Notes: generated by a model not told the origin, from the sequence alone. A DNA stretch of 58,057 nucleotides from Pseudanabaena sp. lw0831 (GCF_016584665.1 NZ_BBJB01000040.1:1-58057); one strand, 5' to 3'; counted from the first letter of the stretch, positions 1 to 9,126 are shown. Numbers and translations: made by a program.

Positions 1-47
1 CCGCCTCTCTTTATTTTGGGTTTTATATTTAATTGAGCCTAGCTACT

Positions 48-75
48 TAGGTTTTAATTTTGCAATTAAAACCTA
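48..75. repeat. 12-bp perfect inverted repeat upstream of dnaB
   Basis: The arms at 48-59 and 64-75 are perfect complements around a TTGC loop. The sequence before it (about 15-50) carries the GGGTTTTAT tail that follows other hairpins in this window, so it may be the end of an upstream gene's terminator. It lies about 77 bases before the dnaB start. Confidence 0.55.
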
Positions 76-152
76 GAATTATGAATGCACTCAAACCTAG
101 CCTCCAACTTTCTAGGTCTTTTTCCCAGACAACAAACTAGTCAGTAAGTTAT

Positions 153-1535
153 ATGAGCAAAGATTTTGAATCTATCAGCGATCGCCTACCACCACAGAAC
201 ATTGAGGCAGAGGAGGCTGTCTTAGGTGGTATCTTGATCGATCCAGAAGCAGTTTCGCGAGTGCTAGATACCTTGCGTCCTGAAATGTTCTATGTGGCGG
301 CGCATCAAGAGATTTTTCGGGCTTGCCTGATGTTACATAATCAGTCCAATCCGACAGACATGATGAGCTTGACCACATGGCTAAGCGATCGCGATATGCT
401 CGAAAAAATTGGCGGTCAAACTAAAATTGCCCAACTTTGCGATCGTACCGTCAGCGCGGTCAATATCGATTTTTATGCTCAATTAGTTGCTGACAAATAT
501 GCAAGACGCAAACTTGCCGAAGCTGCCAGAGGTGTAGTCGAGATTAGTTACAGCAATGAAATCGAATTGCCACAACTACTTGACCAATCGGAACAAAAGA
601 TTTTTGCGGTTACTCAATCCCGCGCCCAACAAGGGCTTACTCCTGCCGCCGATATTCTCACAAAAACCTTTTATGAATTAGAAAATCGCTTTAATTCTCT
701 TGGTACTGGTAATTCCACTGCCACAGGTTTAATTACGGGGTTCTACGATTTCGATGCAATGACTAACGGCTTGCAGCGATCGGATCTGATTGTTCTTGCG
801 GGTCGTCCGTCAATGGGTAAAACTGCTTTCGGTTTAGAAATAGCGAGAAAGATGGCCGAAATCCATCGTCTGCCTGTGGCGATATTTAGTTTAGAAATGT
901 CGAAGGAGCAGTTAGTTTACCGTTTGCTTGCTAGTCAATCTAAAGTTCGTTCCAGTGATATGGGGATCGATAGTAACCGCCTCCGCACTGGACAAATAAG
1001 TGAAAATGAATGGGGAACGGTTGCGATGGCAATCAGTGGACTATCGGAGTTGCCACTATTTATTGATGACACACCCAATCCGCCAATTACGGAATTACGC
1101 TCCAAAGCTCGTCGATTGCAGTCAGAAAAGGGAGGCGTGCTGGGTCTGATTTTGATTGATTATTTGCAATTAATGGAAGGTTCTGGCTCTGATAATCGGG
1201 TACAGGAAATTTCGAGAATTACTCGATCGCTAAAAGCTTTAGCCCGTGAATTGAATGTACCTGTAATTGCTCTATCGCAATTGAGTCGAGGCGTAGAAGC
1301 GAGAACTAATAAACGCCCAATGTTATCAGACTTGAGAGAATCTGGAAGCATTGAGCAAGACGCAGATTTAGTAATTAATTTGTATCGTGATGAATATTAC
1401 AATCCAGAGACACCCGATCGCGGAGTTGCCGAGATTATTATTGCCAAACACCGTAATGGACCAGTTGGTACTGTTAAATTACTATTTGAACCACGCTTAA
1501 CTAAGTTTGAGAATATGGCTTCTAGTCGCAGTTAA
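153..1535 (+). CDS. dnaB: Replicative DNA helicase DnaB
   Basis: This is the hexameric 5'-3' helicase that unwinds DNA ahead of the replisome and recruits primase. The 460 residues match the normal bacterial length. An N-terminal DnaB domain (about 15-115) leads to the RecA-like ATPase domain. Visible motifs are Walker A GRPSMGKT at 217-224, Walker B ILIDYLQL near 333-340 and the DNA-binding ALSQLSRGVEAR near 373-384. Some cyanobacterial DnaB proteins carry an intein between RESG and SIEQDAD. That junction is uninterrupted here (RESGSIEQDAD, about 395-405), so there is no intein. The ATG at 153 gives the conserved N-terminus with LPPQNIEAEEAVLG. The gene ends just before a strong hairpin. Confidence 0.97.
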   Translation: MSKDFESISDRLPPQNIEAEEAVLGGILIDPEAVSRVLDTLRPEMFYVAAHQEIFRACLMLHNQSNPTDMMSLTTWLSDRDMLEKIGGQTKIAQLCDRTVSAVNIDFYAQLVADKYARRKLAEAARGVVEISYSNEIELPQLLDQSEQKIFAVTQSRAQQGLTPAADILTKTFYELENRFNSLGTGNSTATGLITGFYDFDAMTNGLQRSDLIVLAGRPSMGKTAFGLEIARKMAEIHRLPVAIFSLEMSKEQLVYRLLASQSKVRSSDMGIDSNRLRTGQISENEWGTVAMAISGLSELPLFIDDTPNPPITELRSKARRLQSEKGGVLGLILIDYLQLMEGSGSDNRVQEISRITRSLKALARELNVPVIALSQLSRGVEARTNKRPMLSDLRESGSIEQDADLVINLYRDEYYNPETPDRGVAEIIIAKHRNGPVGTVKLLFEPRLTKFENMASSRS

Positions 1536-1541
1536 GATCGC

Positions 1542-1594
1542 AAACCCAATATTAGTGAGGCGGGCTTCGCCCGCCCCACTAAATATTGGGTTTT
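1542..1594 (+). terminator. Hairpin terminator after dnaB
   Basis: Two long arms close on a TTC loop at about 1566-1568, with one mismatch and one bulged A. The sequence GGGTTTTATTT follows. It starts 7 bases after the dnaB stop. The tail matches the dispersed GGGTTTTAT hairpin family of this window. Confidence 0.8.
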
Positions 1595-1649
1595 ATTTAG
1601 AGATATAATTTAGATAAGCTCAACTATAGCCAGACTATCTAGTGACTCT

Positions 1650-2246
1650 ATGCAGAAACTTGGACAGCATTCGGATCCGATCACCTTAGTTATCTCAGAA
1701 GTTGTTGAGCCACACCTCATAGAAGAATATGAAACTTGGACAAAAGGAATTAATCAATCAGCTCAGCAGTTTGAGGGATTTATGGGGGTTGAAGTAATTC
1801 GTCCTCGCGATCATCAATATCCTGAATATGTAGTTATCGTTAAATTTGATAACTATGCTCATTGTAAAAATTGGCTTGCTTCACCTGTTTATCAGCAATG
1901 GATGCAGAGATCTGAAGAGTTTATCTCCAAGCGATCGCAACAACATCAGCAAAATGGATTAGAACTATGGTTTACTCTACCTAAAAGTAAATCAGGCAAT
2001 CCAACAGAGCCAGCTTATTACAAACAAGTAATTATTGGTGTAATTACAGTTTATCCTCTGATTTTGCTCTCCAACTTACTTTTAGCTCCATTTTTGCAAG
2101 GACTGCCTCCACTATTAAGCTTACTAATTTCGGTCACTTTTATATCTGCGCTACTGTCCTATCCAGTCATGCCATTTTTAACTAAAATACTAGCTTTTTG
2201 GCTCTATCCCTCATCCCAAAAACGAGCTAGAAAAAAAAGAAAGTAA
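1650..2246 (+). CDS. ABM-domain protein with two C-terminal membrane helices
   Basis: Residues 10-110 look like an antibiotic-biosynthesis-monooxygenase (ABM) ferredoxin-like domain, with the pattern EEYETWTKGI, FEGFMGVEVIRP, YVVIVKFDNYAHCKNWL and YQQWMQRSEEF. Residues about 125-185 hold two hydrophobic segments, and the tail is basic (KRARKKRK). This is the COG3224-like membrane-anchored arrangement. ABM-fold proteins range from oxygenases to heme-degrading or stress proteins, and no substrate can be named. The gene stands alone between two terminators. Its stop codon lies in the left arm of the following hairpin. The family call is good; the function is unknown. Confidence 0.8.
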   Translation: MQKLGQHSDPITLVISEVVEPHLIEEYETWTKGINQSAQQFEGFMGVEVIRPRDHQYPEYVVIVKFDNYAHCKNWLASPVYQQWMQRSEEFISKRSQQHQQNGLELWFTLPKSKSGNPTEPAYYKQVIIGVITVYPLILLSNLLLAPFLQGLPPLLSLLISVTFISALLSYPVMPFLTKILAFWLYPSSQKRARKKRK

Positions 2247-2278
2247 ATAAATCATAAAGTGCTTCATTTACTTTCTTT
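2236..2278 (+). terminator. Hairpin overlapping the ABM gene stop codon
   Basis: Perfect 13-bp arms at 2236-2248 and 2266-2278 surround a 17-nt loop. The TAA stop at 2244-2246 is inside the left arm. The right arm runs into T-rich sequence. Confidence 0.7.
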
Positions 2279-2438
2279 CTATTTTATTTGCGATCGCGAT
2301 ATTGCGGCTTTATAATTGCTTTGTAATAATCATTACAGCAATTTACGATCAAAAAAACCACAGTAAATTTTAAAAAAGTTTATTGATTCAAGTTTGAGCG
2401 CAAAGCGCTGTAAATTAATCAGCTTTGATGAGGAATGA

Positions 2439-3278
2439 ATGGTAAACATTGGTTATCACGCGGCAAAGATCCAAGGTAAATTTCTCCGATCTGTCTATAA
2501 ATCGAGTCTTTCAAGTTTAGTGAGTTTCCCGATCGCCCAAAAGCGCCAAGTCCCTATTAAAGTTTATGCCCTATCCTGTGAACGAGACTTACCCGAACAA
2601 GTAGCAAGTCTACGCTCTTTCCTTCGCCATGTAGGAATTCCTAAAGCATTTACGATCATGTCTGATGGAAGTTATACAGAAAAGAGTATGAAGTTACTTC
2701 GTCGTGTTCATCCTTGTGTAGATGTTCAGCTTCTCACCAAATTTCAACGAGACGATTTGCCTCAATCAGTCTATGAATATGCATCTCAGCAAGCCATGGG
2801 CAAAAAATTAGCGGCGCTGATGTCCATTCCCATTGATGAAGCAACACTTTACACGGATTCAGATATTTTGTTCTTTCAAGGAGCCTCAGATTTAGCTGAA
2901 TTGGCTGCTTCAGCAGATCTAGATACTTATTATTTACCTGACTGCAAAAACTCTCTAGACAAGCGGCTCATATATGAGGATATCGAACAGCAAAATCCAA
3001 TTAATGCTGGATTTATTCTATTCAAAAAAGCCTTAGATTGGGATGAATCCGTACAAAGATTGGCTAGCCTGAAAGAGCCTCCAAATTATTTTTCTGAACA
3101 AACAATTGTCAATCTAACGATTAAACGTAATCACGGAAATGCTCTTGCTCGCGAGAAATATATTATGAATGTTGACGATCAGTTTATCTATTCAGACAAA
3201 TTCGCAACTAAGCAAATTGCCATGCGACATTACGTCAGCGATATTAGGCATAAATTTTGGCAATCGGTATTTGTTTAA
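2439..3278 (+). CDS. GT-A-fold glycosyltransferase-like protein
   Basis: The 279 residues contain YTDSDILFF (138-146), a DxD motif of the kind that binds the metal and nucleotide-sugar in GT-A enzymes. INAGFILF (188-195) and HYVSDIRHKFW near the C-terminus follow, an order seen in GT8-like transferases. A core strand KVYALSCERDLPEQVASLRSF starts near residue 41. There is no signal peptide, so it is probably cytoplasmic. Donor and acceptor cannot be deduced. It precedes the COG5610-type HAD protein by 200 bases on the same strand, and proteins of that type often accompany surface-glycan genes. A role in polysaccharide assembly is therefore an inference from context. Confidence 0.65.
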   Translation: MVNIGYHAAKIQGKFLRSVYKSSLSSLVSFPIAQKRQVPIKVYALSCERDLPEQVASLRSFLRHVGIPKAFTIMSDGSYTEKSMKLLRRVHPCVDVQLLTKFQRDDLPQSVYEYASQQAMGKKLAALMSIPIDEATLYTDSDILFFQGASDLAELAASADLDTYYLPDCKNSLDKRLIYEDIEQQNPINAGFILFKKALDWDESVQRLASLKEPPNYFSEQTIVNLTIKRNHGNALAREKYIMNVDDQFIYSDKFATKQIAMRHYVSDIRHKFWQSVFV

Positions 3279-3478
3279 TAGATACTGTTAAACCAAAAGC
3301 TCAAGTTCTTAGCTAAATGCTAAAGTCTGCTGAAGCTTACTAAAGAATATTTCTAATCACTCCGTTGAAATATTTTTGAGCTTTGGGTATCGCAAGTTAT
3401 TGCAAAGGACTAAAGCCTAAGCCATATTAATGTAATGACTCTATCTATCTCCTCAACAAATCTAAATATCTTTTCTAT

Positions 3479-5488
3479 ATGTCACAAATATCTAGCTTTG
3501 ATATCTTTGATACTCTGTTCACAAGATTAGTAAGCGAACCCACAGAAATTTTTAAAATCTGTGGCGATCGCGCTTTGCGTTTTGGCTGGATCGATTTCTC
3601 GGCTGAGACTTTTTGCGCAGTTAGGGTTAATGCTGAGTGGAGATCGCGTTTGTTTTATGAAGGTGGGGAAGTCAGTCTCGATGAAATCTATCGTGAAATT
3701 GCGAATACTTTAGAAATTGACACGGGAACCATTGATAAACTCAAAAATCTAGAATTGGAAGTTGAAGCGGAATATCTGGTGGCTGTTCCTAGAGCTTATC
3801 AACTGATTGAGCAGACAAGGCGATCGCATCCGAATGTTTTGTTCCTATCAGATATGTACTTGCCCGAAGCCTTTCTGGAGGAACGCCTCAAGCAGCATGG
3901 CTTTTGGCAAGAAGGCGATCGCTTATATGTATCTTCACAGTTTAGGAAATCTAAGGGTAAAGGCGATCTATTTTTAAAAGTACTGGAAGATTTAAGCTTA
4001 CAGCCCCAAGCTCTTACTCACATTGGCAATAGTTGGCAGCCTGATGTTGCTATGCCTAGTTCATTAGGTGTTAATTCTGTTTATTTTAATGATGCAAATC
4101 CTAATCGCTATGAATTAATACTTCAAAAATATGCTGATACTACAAATGGTATTACTTCTCTTTGGGCAGGTATATCTCGCTATACGCGCCTAACTAGAGA
4201 GACAAAAACACCAAAAGAATCAATCATTCAAGATATTGCCGCTTCCGTTGCTGCACCTATCTTAACAGCCTATACGATTTGGATTTTGCAACAGGCTAAA
4301 TCCAAACAACTCGCCCGCATCTACTTCTTAGCAAGGGATGGGGAAATGTTGCTGCAAATTGCCAAGGAACTTGCTCCCAAGATTTATCCAGAAGTGGAGC
4401 TGCGTTATCTTTATGTCAGTCGTCAAGCGTTGAGAATGCCTGGGCTAACCAAGATTAACAAAGCTTTTTGGGAATGGATGTTTGATGATACGACTTTTTT
4501 TACAATTGATAGTCTGCTTGCCAGAATGTGTCTCGAACGCCAAGCCGCTAAGCCAATTTTTGAGCCGTTGGGCTATCCCGAAGATCTTTGGCAAAAGGAT
4601 TTAACGGCAAAAGAAAGAATTTCGCTACGATCTAAGTTAGAACAGCATCAACCTTTACAATCATTAGTTCTCCAAGTGGCTGAGCAGAAACGTGAAGTTT
4701 TAAAAGCTTATTTGCATCAGGAAAAAATGCTTGATGGACAAGCATTTGGCTTGGTTGATGTAGGCTGGCGTGGCAGCTTGCAAATCTCTCTGGAAAATGC
4801 TTTTGAGATATTTGGGACTAGAAATCCTGTCGGTTTCTATTTTGCCTTGGACAAACCAACTGGCGGACTCAAACATAAAGGAGAAGCACTTGCCTTTTTC
4901 TTTAATTTAAATAATTCTGTGGGACTTCGCAATGATATCGACTATCGCTATGTGTCGGCGATGGAAGTTTTTTGTGCAGGCTGTGAAGGTACAACCCTTG
5001 AGTATACTTTGCAAGCCGATGGTTCTGTAGTTCCATTGCTCAAGCATAAAAGTAATGAACCTGCTCTGGGCTGGGGGCTAAAATCTTTTCAGCAATCTGT
5101 GGTTGCTTTTGTGCGTCATCTTGTGGAGCGATCGCCTACTGATTTCTCTTTTGATACTTCTCCAAAATTATTGCGTGAAGCCTTAGATGAAATGTTTCTT
5201 ACTTTTAATAACTCACCAACGCAACAGGAGGCAGCAGCCTTCATGGATTGTCCATTTTTTGATGATCCTAATGAGCTTTATCATTTTTATTGGGCGATGC
5301 CTTTACGCATAGATGATGTTGTTAAATATGCGATCGCAAAACGTGATGGCTTTAATGTGCATCGCAATGCATGGAGTGAGGCAAGTCTGCAAGTTAGCTC
5401 TCCACTGATCAAAGCATTAGTCCCTTTAGCGATCATCCAACGCAAGGCGCTGAAGCGATTAAAAAAATTGGTTCGCCCCAAACATTAG
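3479..5488 (+). CDS. COG5610-type HAD-superfamily protein
   Basis: The N-terminal half is a HAD hydrolase: motif I FDIFDTL (7-13), motif II-like LFLSDMYLP (121-129), a lysine-rich FRKSKGKGDLF (155-165) and motif IV HIGNSWQPDV (181-190). The C-terminal 400 residues begin with IYFLARDGEML (281-291), the hallmark of COG5610 proteins, and resemble nothing else I know. Such proteins are often found in capsule or O-antigen loci, but no reaction is established, to my knowledge. A shorter upstream ATG is not available; the ATG at 3479 sits directly before the HAD core. The TAG stop (5486-5488) is inside the arm of the following hairpin. Confidence 0.78.
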   Translation: MSQISSFDIFDTLFTRLVSEPTEIFKICGDRALRFGWIDFSAETFCAVRVNAEWRSRLFYEGGEVSLDEIYREIANTLEIDTGTIDKLKNLELEVEAEYLVAVPRAYQLIEQTRRSHPNVLFLSDMYLPEAFLEERLKQHGFWQEGDRLYVSSQFRKSKGKGDLFLKVLEDLSLQPQALTHIGNSWQPDVAMPSSLGVNSVYFNDANPNRYELILQKYADTTNGITSLWAGISRYTRLTRETKTPKESIIQDIAASVAAPILTAYTIWILQQAKSKQLARIYFLARDGEMLLQIAKELAPKIYPEVELRYLYVSRQALRMPGLTKINKAFWEWMFDDTTFFTIDSLLARMCLERQAAKPIFEPLGYPEDLWQKDLTAKERISLRSKLEQHQPLQSLVLQVAEQKREVLKAYLHQEKMLDGQAFGLVDVGWRGSLQISLENAFEIFGTRNPVGFYFALDKPTGGLKHKGEALAFFFNLNNSVGLRNDIDYRYVSAMEVFCAGCEGTTLEYTLQADGSVVPLLKHKSNEPALGWGLKSFQQSVVAFVRHLVERSPTDFSFDTSPKLLREALDEMFLTFNNSPTQQEAAAFMDCPFFDDPNELYHFYWAMPLRIDDVVKYAIAKRDGFNVHRNAWSEASLQVSSPLIKALVPLAIIQRKALKRLKKLVRPKH

Positions 5489-5522
5489 TGAGGTGGGTTG
5501 CGCCCACCTCACTAATGTTTGG
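5478..5522 (+). terminator. 20-bp perfect hairpin containing the HAD gene stop
   Basis: Arms at 5478-5497 and 5503-5522 are perfectly complementary around TTGCG and are followed by TTTTATCC. The last codons and the TAG of the upstream gene lie in the left arm. Confidence 0.85.
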
Positions 5523-5552
5523 TTTTATCCAGAAGCATTGTAAAATTTGATT

Positions 5553-6683
5553 ATGAGTGTATCGAGTCAAAATAAAACTATTGAACCAGCCCTTGCTGCG
5601 GTGAAGCAACGCCTAGAATCAGGTGGTGCATTGCTTCCAGATTCTCCTGAAAACTTGCTAGAGGTTGTTGGCATCCTCAAAAGCTATGGTGTAGTGCTGG
5701 GTGAATATTATAGGAATCTTACCTATATTTCTGAGCATCAGTTTCTTGTGTTTTTCCCATTCTTTAAGTTCTTTAATGGTGATTTCTCCTTAAGTAAACT
5801 CGGTCGCCATTTGTGGCACGATCGCATCAATTTTGAATTTGCCGAATATTGCATGAAAGCAATGTTTTGGCATGGCGGTGGCGGGTTAGATGCTTATTTA
5901 GACTCCGAAGAATTTAAAAAACTTGCTAAATTAGCGATCGCTGCCAAAGTTGGTCGTAATCCTTTGATGGCGGCAGCAAATCAATTATTTCCAGATTTCT
6001 TGATTGAGCAGGTACGTCTAATGACCTACTACAGCGCTCTGGGATATTTTTGGTCGTTTATGTCGCCAATGTTTTTGGAATTAAGCGATCGATATGATCG
6101 CGGTGAGATTAAAAGCATTCCCGATGTCGTTCAGCATGTTCAAGATGGTTTAGTTGCTGCGGCCAGTGTGCCTTATATCTATAAAGTATCGATCAATGGG
6201 AAAGATTACGAAATCGTACCTGTATCGGCAAATTTAACATTCTTAATGGATACAGCAGTGCCATATGTAGAAGCAGTGTTTTTCCGCTCCTTCCCATTTC
6301 GTGGCACTATTTCTTACAATGCCCAAGCGCATCAAATTTCTACGGAAATTTCGCAATTCAATTATGGTGTACTATACGCCGATCATTTACCCGTAGGCGG
6401 TGCAGGGATTCCACCCACATTGCTAATGCAGGATATGCGACATTTTTTGCCCGACTATTTGCATGAGGTTTACAAAAAGGGCGATCGCGGTGAAGAGGAT
6501 TTGCTAGTCAAGATTTGTCTATCTTTCCAAAAGTCGATGTTTTGCGTAACCACAGCCGCCTTGCGTGGTTTAGCACCCCATCCTTTGGAAACTGAAGATC
6601 CTCAGGAAAAGCAGGCCAATGACAAATTTCTTGCTCCTTTCTTGGCGCGTCTATCGCGATCGCGTTTATATACAATGCAATAA
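5553..6683 (+). CDS. CO2 hydration protein (ChpX/ChpY, CupA/CupB family)
   Basis: This matches the cyanobacterial CO2-hydration proteins that join specialised NDH-1 complexes and turn CO2 into bicarbonate at the thylakoid membrane. Residues near the N-terminus such as EYYRNLTYISEHQFLVFFPF and WSFMSPMFLELSDRYDRGEI are typical. Histidines in GRHLWHDR (86, 89) and FWHGGGG (107) are plausible zinc ligands by analogy with CupA; I infer this and did not align it. A TTG at 5547 could also start it, but the ATG at 5553 gives the natural MSVSS start. No ndhD or ndhF homologue is next to it, so its class (constitutive or low-CO2 inducible) cannot be told. Confidence 0.88.
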   Translation: MSVSSQNKTIEPALAAVKQRLESGGALLPDSPENLLEVVGILKSYGVVLGEYYRNLTYISEHQFLVFFPFFKFFNGDFSLSKLGRHLWHDRINFEFAEYCMKAMFWHGGGGLDAYLDSEEFKKLAKLAIAAKVGRNPLMAAANQLFPDFLIEQVRLMTYYSALGYFWSFMSPMFLELSDRYDRGEIKSIPDVVQHVQDGLVAAASVPYIYKVSINGKDYEIVPVSANLTFLMDTAVPYVEAVFFRSFPFRGTISYNAQAHQISTEISQFNYGVLYADHLPVGGAGIPPTLLMQDMRHFLPDYLHEVYKKGDRGEEDLLVKICLSFQKSMFCVTTAALRGLAPHPLETEDPQEKQANDKFLAPFLARLSRSRLYTMQ

Positions 6684-6693
6684 ATTATTTTTA

Positions 6694-6730
6694 CCCCAGC
6701 AGTAAATAGCGGCGCTATTTACTGCTGGGG
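6694..6730 (+). terminator. 17-bp perfect hairpin after the CO2-hydration gene
   Basis: Arms 6694-6710 and 6714-6730 pair perfectly around a 3-nt loop. It lies 10 bases after the stop codon and directly abuts the decayed flavoprotein fragment. Confidence 0.75.
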
Positions 6731-6880
6731 TTAGACATTAGCAAAATGCTGGTGGACAAATTGCAATCAAATTGAACCTTCACCTGAAGCAAAACGATTG
6801 ACGGAGCTATGAAACATATTACTAATTACAAAGATTCCAGAAATATTTGTCTCTACTAAAAAGCGATCGCGCTCTAATCT
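6731..6880 (-). pseudogene. Decayed 3' end of a REC/FAD-oxidoreductase paralogue
   Basis: Read on the minus strand, this stretch aligns base by base with the last 150 bases of the FAD-oxidoreductase gene at 18305-19957. The last 30 bases of similarity differ at only one position. Translation gives ETNISGIF, then a diverged part, then SGEGSI, a stop codon, LQFVHQHFANV and the terminal stop. The intact gene has SGVGEGSICVQFVHQHLANV. It therefore has a 6-base deletion, an internal TGA and many substitutions, and nothing upstream of the fragment resembles the rest of the gene. It is a remnant of a duplicated or displaced copy. Confidence 0.85.
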
Positions 6881-6911
6881 GTTGAACCTTCCAACAAATG
6901 TGGGACATTAC

Positions 6912-6948
6912 CCAAAGCACAAAATGGAGTTGCCATTTTGTGCTTTGG
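6912..6948 (-). terminator. 16-bp perfect hairpin downstream of the porin
   Basis: Arms 6912-6927 and 6933-6948 pair perfectly around AGTTG. It sits 13 bases beyond the final stop of the minus-strand porin gene and probably ends the flavodoxin-porin transcript. Confidence 0.75.
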
Positions 6949-6961
6949 TATTGATTCCTTC

Positions 6962-8482
6962 TCAAAACGAGAAAACTGTGCGTAAAGTGCCGACGAAAAT
7001 AGTGCCATTTTCATTACGGTTGTCAGCATTGGTAATAACTTGAATCAGTGGCGTAATCCGAATAAACTTATTGATAGGAATGTTGTAAAAAGCCTCAAAA
7101 TCTGTTTGCATAGCATTGCCAATCTCTCTAACAATTAGCGGCTGTCCAACCGCAATTCCTGTGGTAGAACCTTGCATAAACAGATCCTTAAACTAGAAAC
7201 CTGCCATCCAGTAATTTGGATTGATATTTCCAAATTCGGTATCTTTGTAACTACTTAAGCCATAGCGACCAAAAACGCCGATGCGACCGCTAATTCCCCA
7301 ATCAAAATTAACACCAAAAGCATGAAAGGCACTGCCAACAACCTTGCCCCCTGCATATTGCAAGCGTAAAGCAAAGTTTTTGTCTGCTGAGTATTCCAAT
7401 TCCACAATACCTTGATAGGGATCGCCAAATAGCCCTTGTTCACCACCACGATTAGGAAAGATTAAAACTGGTAACTCTGCGGACTCACTCGATCGCAACG
7501 AATTAACGATCACTGAACCAGTCGGTCTATTAGCATTGGCGGCTACATATAAAGCGCGTAATTGAATAGGAATTTGCTTAGGCGACCATTCGGCTACGAC
7601 ACCAGCACCACCAGGACGAGATAAAAGAATGAAATTATTGACCAAGGATTGGGTTGAGAAGTCATTAAAACTAACATTGGCGTAGCGGTTTTTATCGATG
7701 AAATCACCAGCCACCATGAAGGGGGCGATCGTTAAACGAACTTCATCCACAACATTAAACGAATAGTAAAGTCGCGCTAGGCTAATCTGATTGTCTCGGC
7801 CTTGGATGGAATAGTCGAGGGCGCTAGCAAAGTTTGGTTCTAAAAATCCTGAAGTACTATCATTTGCGCCAGCACTACCTGTCACCAAGCGGATTTTGAG
7901 TAGATCGTTACCGACAAAGCTAGTATTCAGATCGAGGGAGAGTCGATAGAGAAAAGTAGCAGTGGGTTGGGTACGGGTAACGATCGCACGAGTTGGGGAA
8001 ATTATGCGATCGCCATTAAAGCCTCCTGCCGAGACTGCAAAAATTGCCTGTCCTGAAAGTTTGGTTGTCGGAGAAAATTTTTGAGTTTCTAGCAGATCTC
8101 TACGTTGTTCTAGAGTATCAACTTTTTGAGAAATTATTGCTAATTCTGATGTAAATTCGCTTTGTAAACGCTGTAATGCGCTCAGATCCTCTTGACGAAT
8201 CTTGTCGCTCAGTCCATTGTCAAGCATCTCATCTAACTTATTGATGCAGGATCGCAGTCCTGCGGCAAGCTCATAGCGAGTCAGTGCTGAGTTGCCGCGA
8301 TAGATGCGATCGGGATAGCTCTTGAGACAGCCATAGCGTTCGCGTAGGGATTGCAAAGTTATAAATGCCCAATCTGTAGTTCTTACATCAGAGAGTTGGT
8401 TTATCGTTAACTCTTCAGCCTCCGAAATAGAATGACTTGCTAAAAACAGTAAAACTATTGCTAGATATAACTTTCTTTGCAT
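6962..8482 (-). pseudogene. SLH/OprB-type outer-membrane porin with one in-frame amber codon
   Basis: The reading frame has a signal peptide (1-22), an SLH domain (about 28-85, with DVRTTDWAFITLQSL and ALTRYELAAGL), a coiled coil (95-130) and an OprB-like beta-barrel. This is the usual cyanobacterial major porin plan. A TAG at 7193-7195 (codon 430) interrupts the frame after NYWMAGF. The same frame then continues without a break through FKDLFMQGSTTGIAVGQP to VGTLRTVFSF, the expected C-terminal strand ending in Phe. Without the TAG it would be about 505 residues, a normal length. The product up to TAG lacks the last strands and the Phe signal for BAM insertion. It could be a nonsense mutation, a read-through site or a base error. 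A good ribosome site (AGGAGAG) precedes the ATG, 12 bases after the flavodoxin gene. Confidence 0.85.
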
Positions 8483-8494
8483 ATCTCTCCTAAT

Positions 8495-9097
8495 TTAATT
8501 GGCATTTTTCCATTTTTTTGTAGCATTAGCAACGCGCTCACCATATAGCAATGATGACAAGCGATCGCCAGATTCAAGCTCTGCGGCTTTAGTGCCTGAA
8601 AAGTCTGGAACAGACTGTCCCATCACTCCCATATAAGATCCTAGACGGTTCACACCATTTTGATTCATCTCTCCCGCGCCGACCCAAATCATCGAATGTT
8701 GCGCCGCATTAATCGCGAGATAAAGCAGCGTGCCTTGCTTGTCTCCACTAGGAGAACCAGAATGAGTGAAACCACCTGCTAATTTATCTTTCCATAGTTG
8801 TCTTGCCCAAATACTACTAGCGCCATCAATAAAGGCTTTGAAAAAGGCTTTGAACTGGGCAGCTACGCCTCCCATAGAAGTGGGTGAACCGAAAATAATT
8901 GCATCAGATTGATTGAGGGCTCCTAAAATCTCGGCATTGCCCCAACGTCCATTATGGATTTGTTCGCCAGTAATTCTGAAAAGCTGAACTTTAGTATCAG
9001 CAATCTTACTTGCACCTTCAGCAAAGGCTTCAGCCATCAGATGAGTATGTCCAGAACCAGAAAAATAGACAATGGATATAGAAGTCATAGTATTCAT
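8495..9097 (-). CDS. WrbA-like flavodoxin-fold NAD(P)H:quinone oxidoreductase
   Basis: The N-terminus has the FMN phosphate-binding loop YFSGSGHTHLMAEAF (residues 11-25). FGSPTSMGGVAAQFKAFF (about 69-86) and a C-terminal half typical of WrbA/flavodoxin-2 proteins follow. Members use FMN to reduce quinones by two electrons and limit oxidative damage. The length of 200 is usual. ATG 9095-9097 or the ATG three codons later could start it. It is the first gene of a two-gene unit with the porin. An insertion sequence ends 42 bases upstream of its start, and four ATAG repeats lie at 9111-9126, so its native promoter has been displaced or replaced. Confidence 0.82.
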   Translation of the reverse strand: MNTMTSISIVYFSGSGHTHLMAEAFAEGASKIADTKVQLFRITGEQIHNGRWGNAEILGALNQSDAIIFGSPTSMGGVAAQFKAFFKAFIDGASSIWARQLWKDKLAGGFTHSGSPSGDKQGTLLYLAINAAQHSMIWVGAGEMNQNGVNRLGSYMGVMGQSVPDFSGTKAAELESGDRLSSLLYGERVANATKKWKNAN

Positions 9098-9110
9098 TTC
9101 GTATGTTTGA

Positions 9111-9126
9111 ATAGATAGATAGATAG
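9111..9126. repeat. Tetranucleotide repeat (ATAG)4
   Basis: Four tandem ATAG units lie 14 bases before the start of the flavodoxin gene, in its 5' leader. Slippage here could change leader length. Confidence 0.7.

Noticed and set aside
153-1535. Intein in dnaB
   Set aside because: The usual insertion point is uninterrupted (RESGSIEQDAD).
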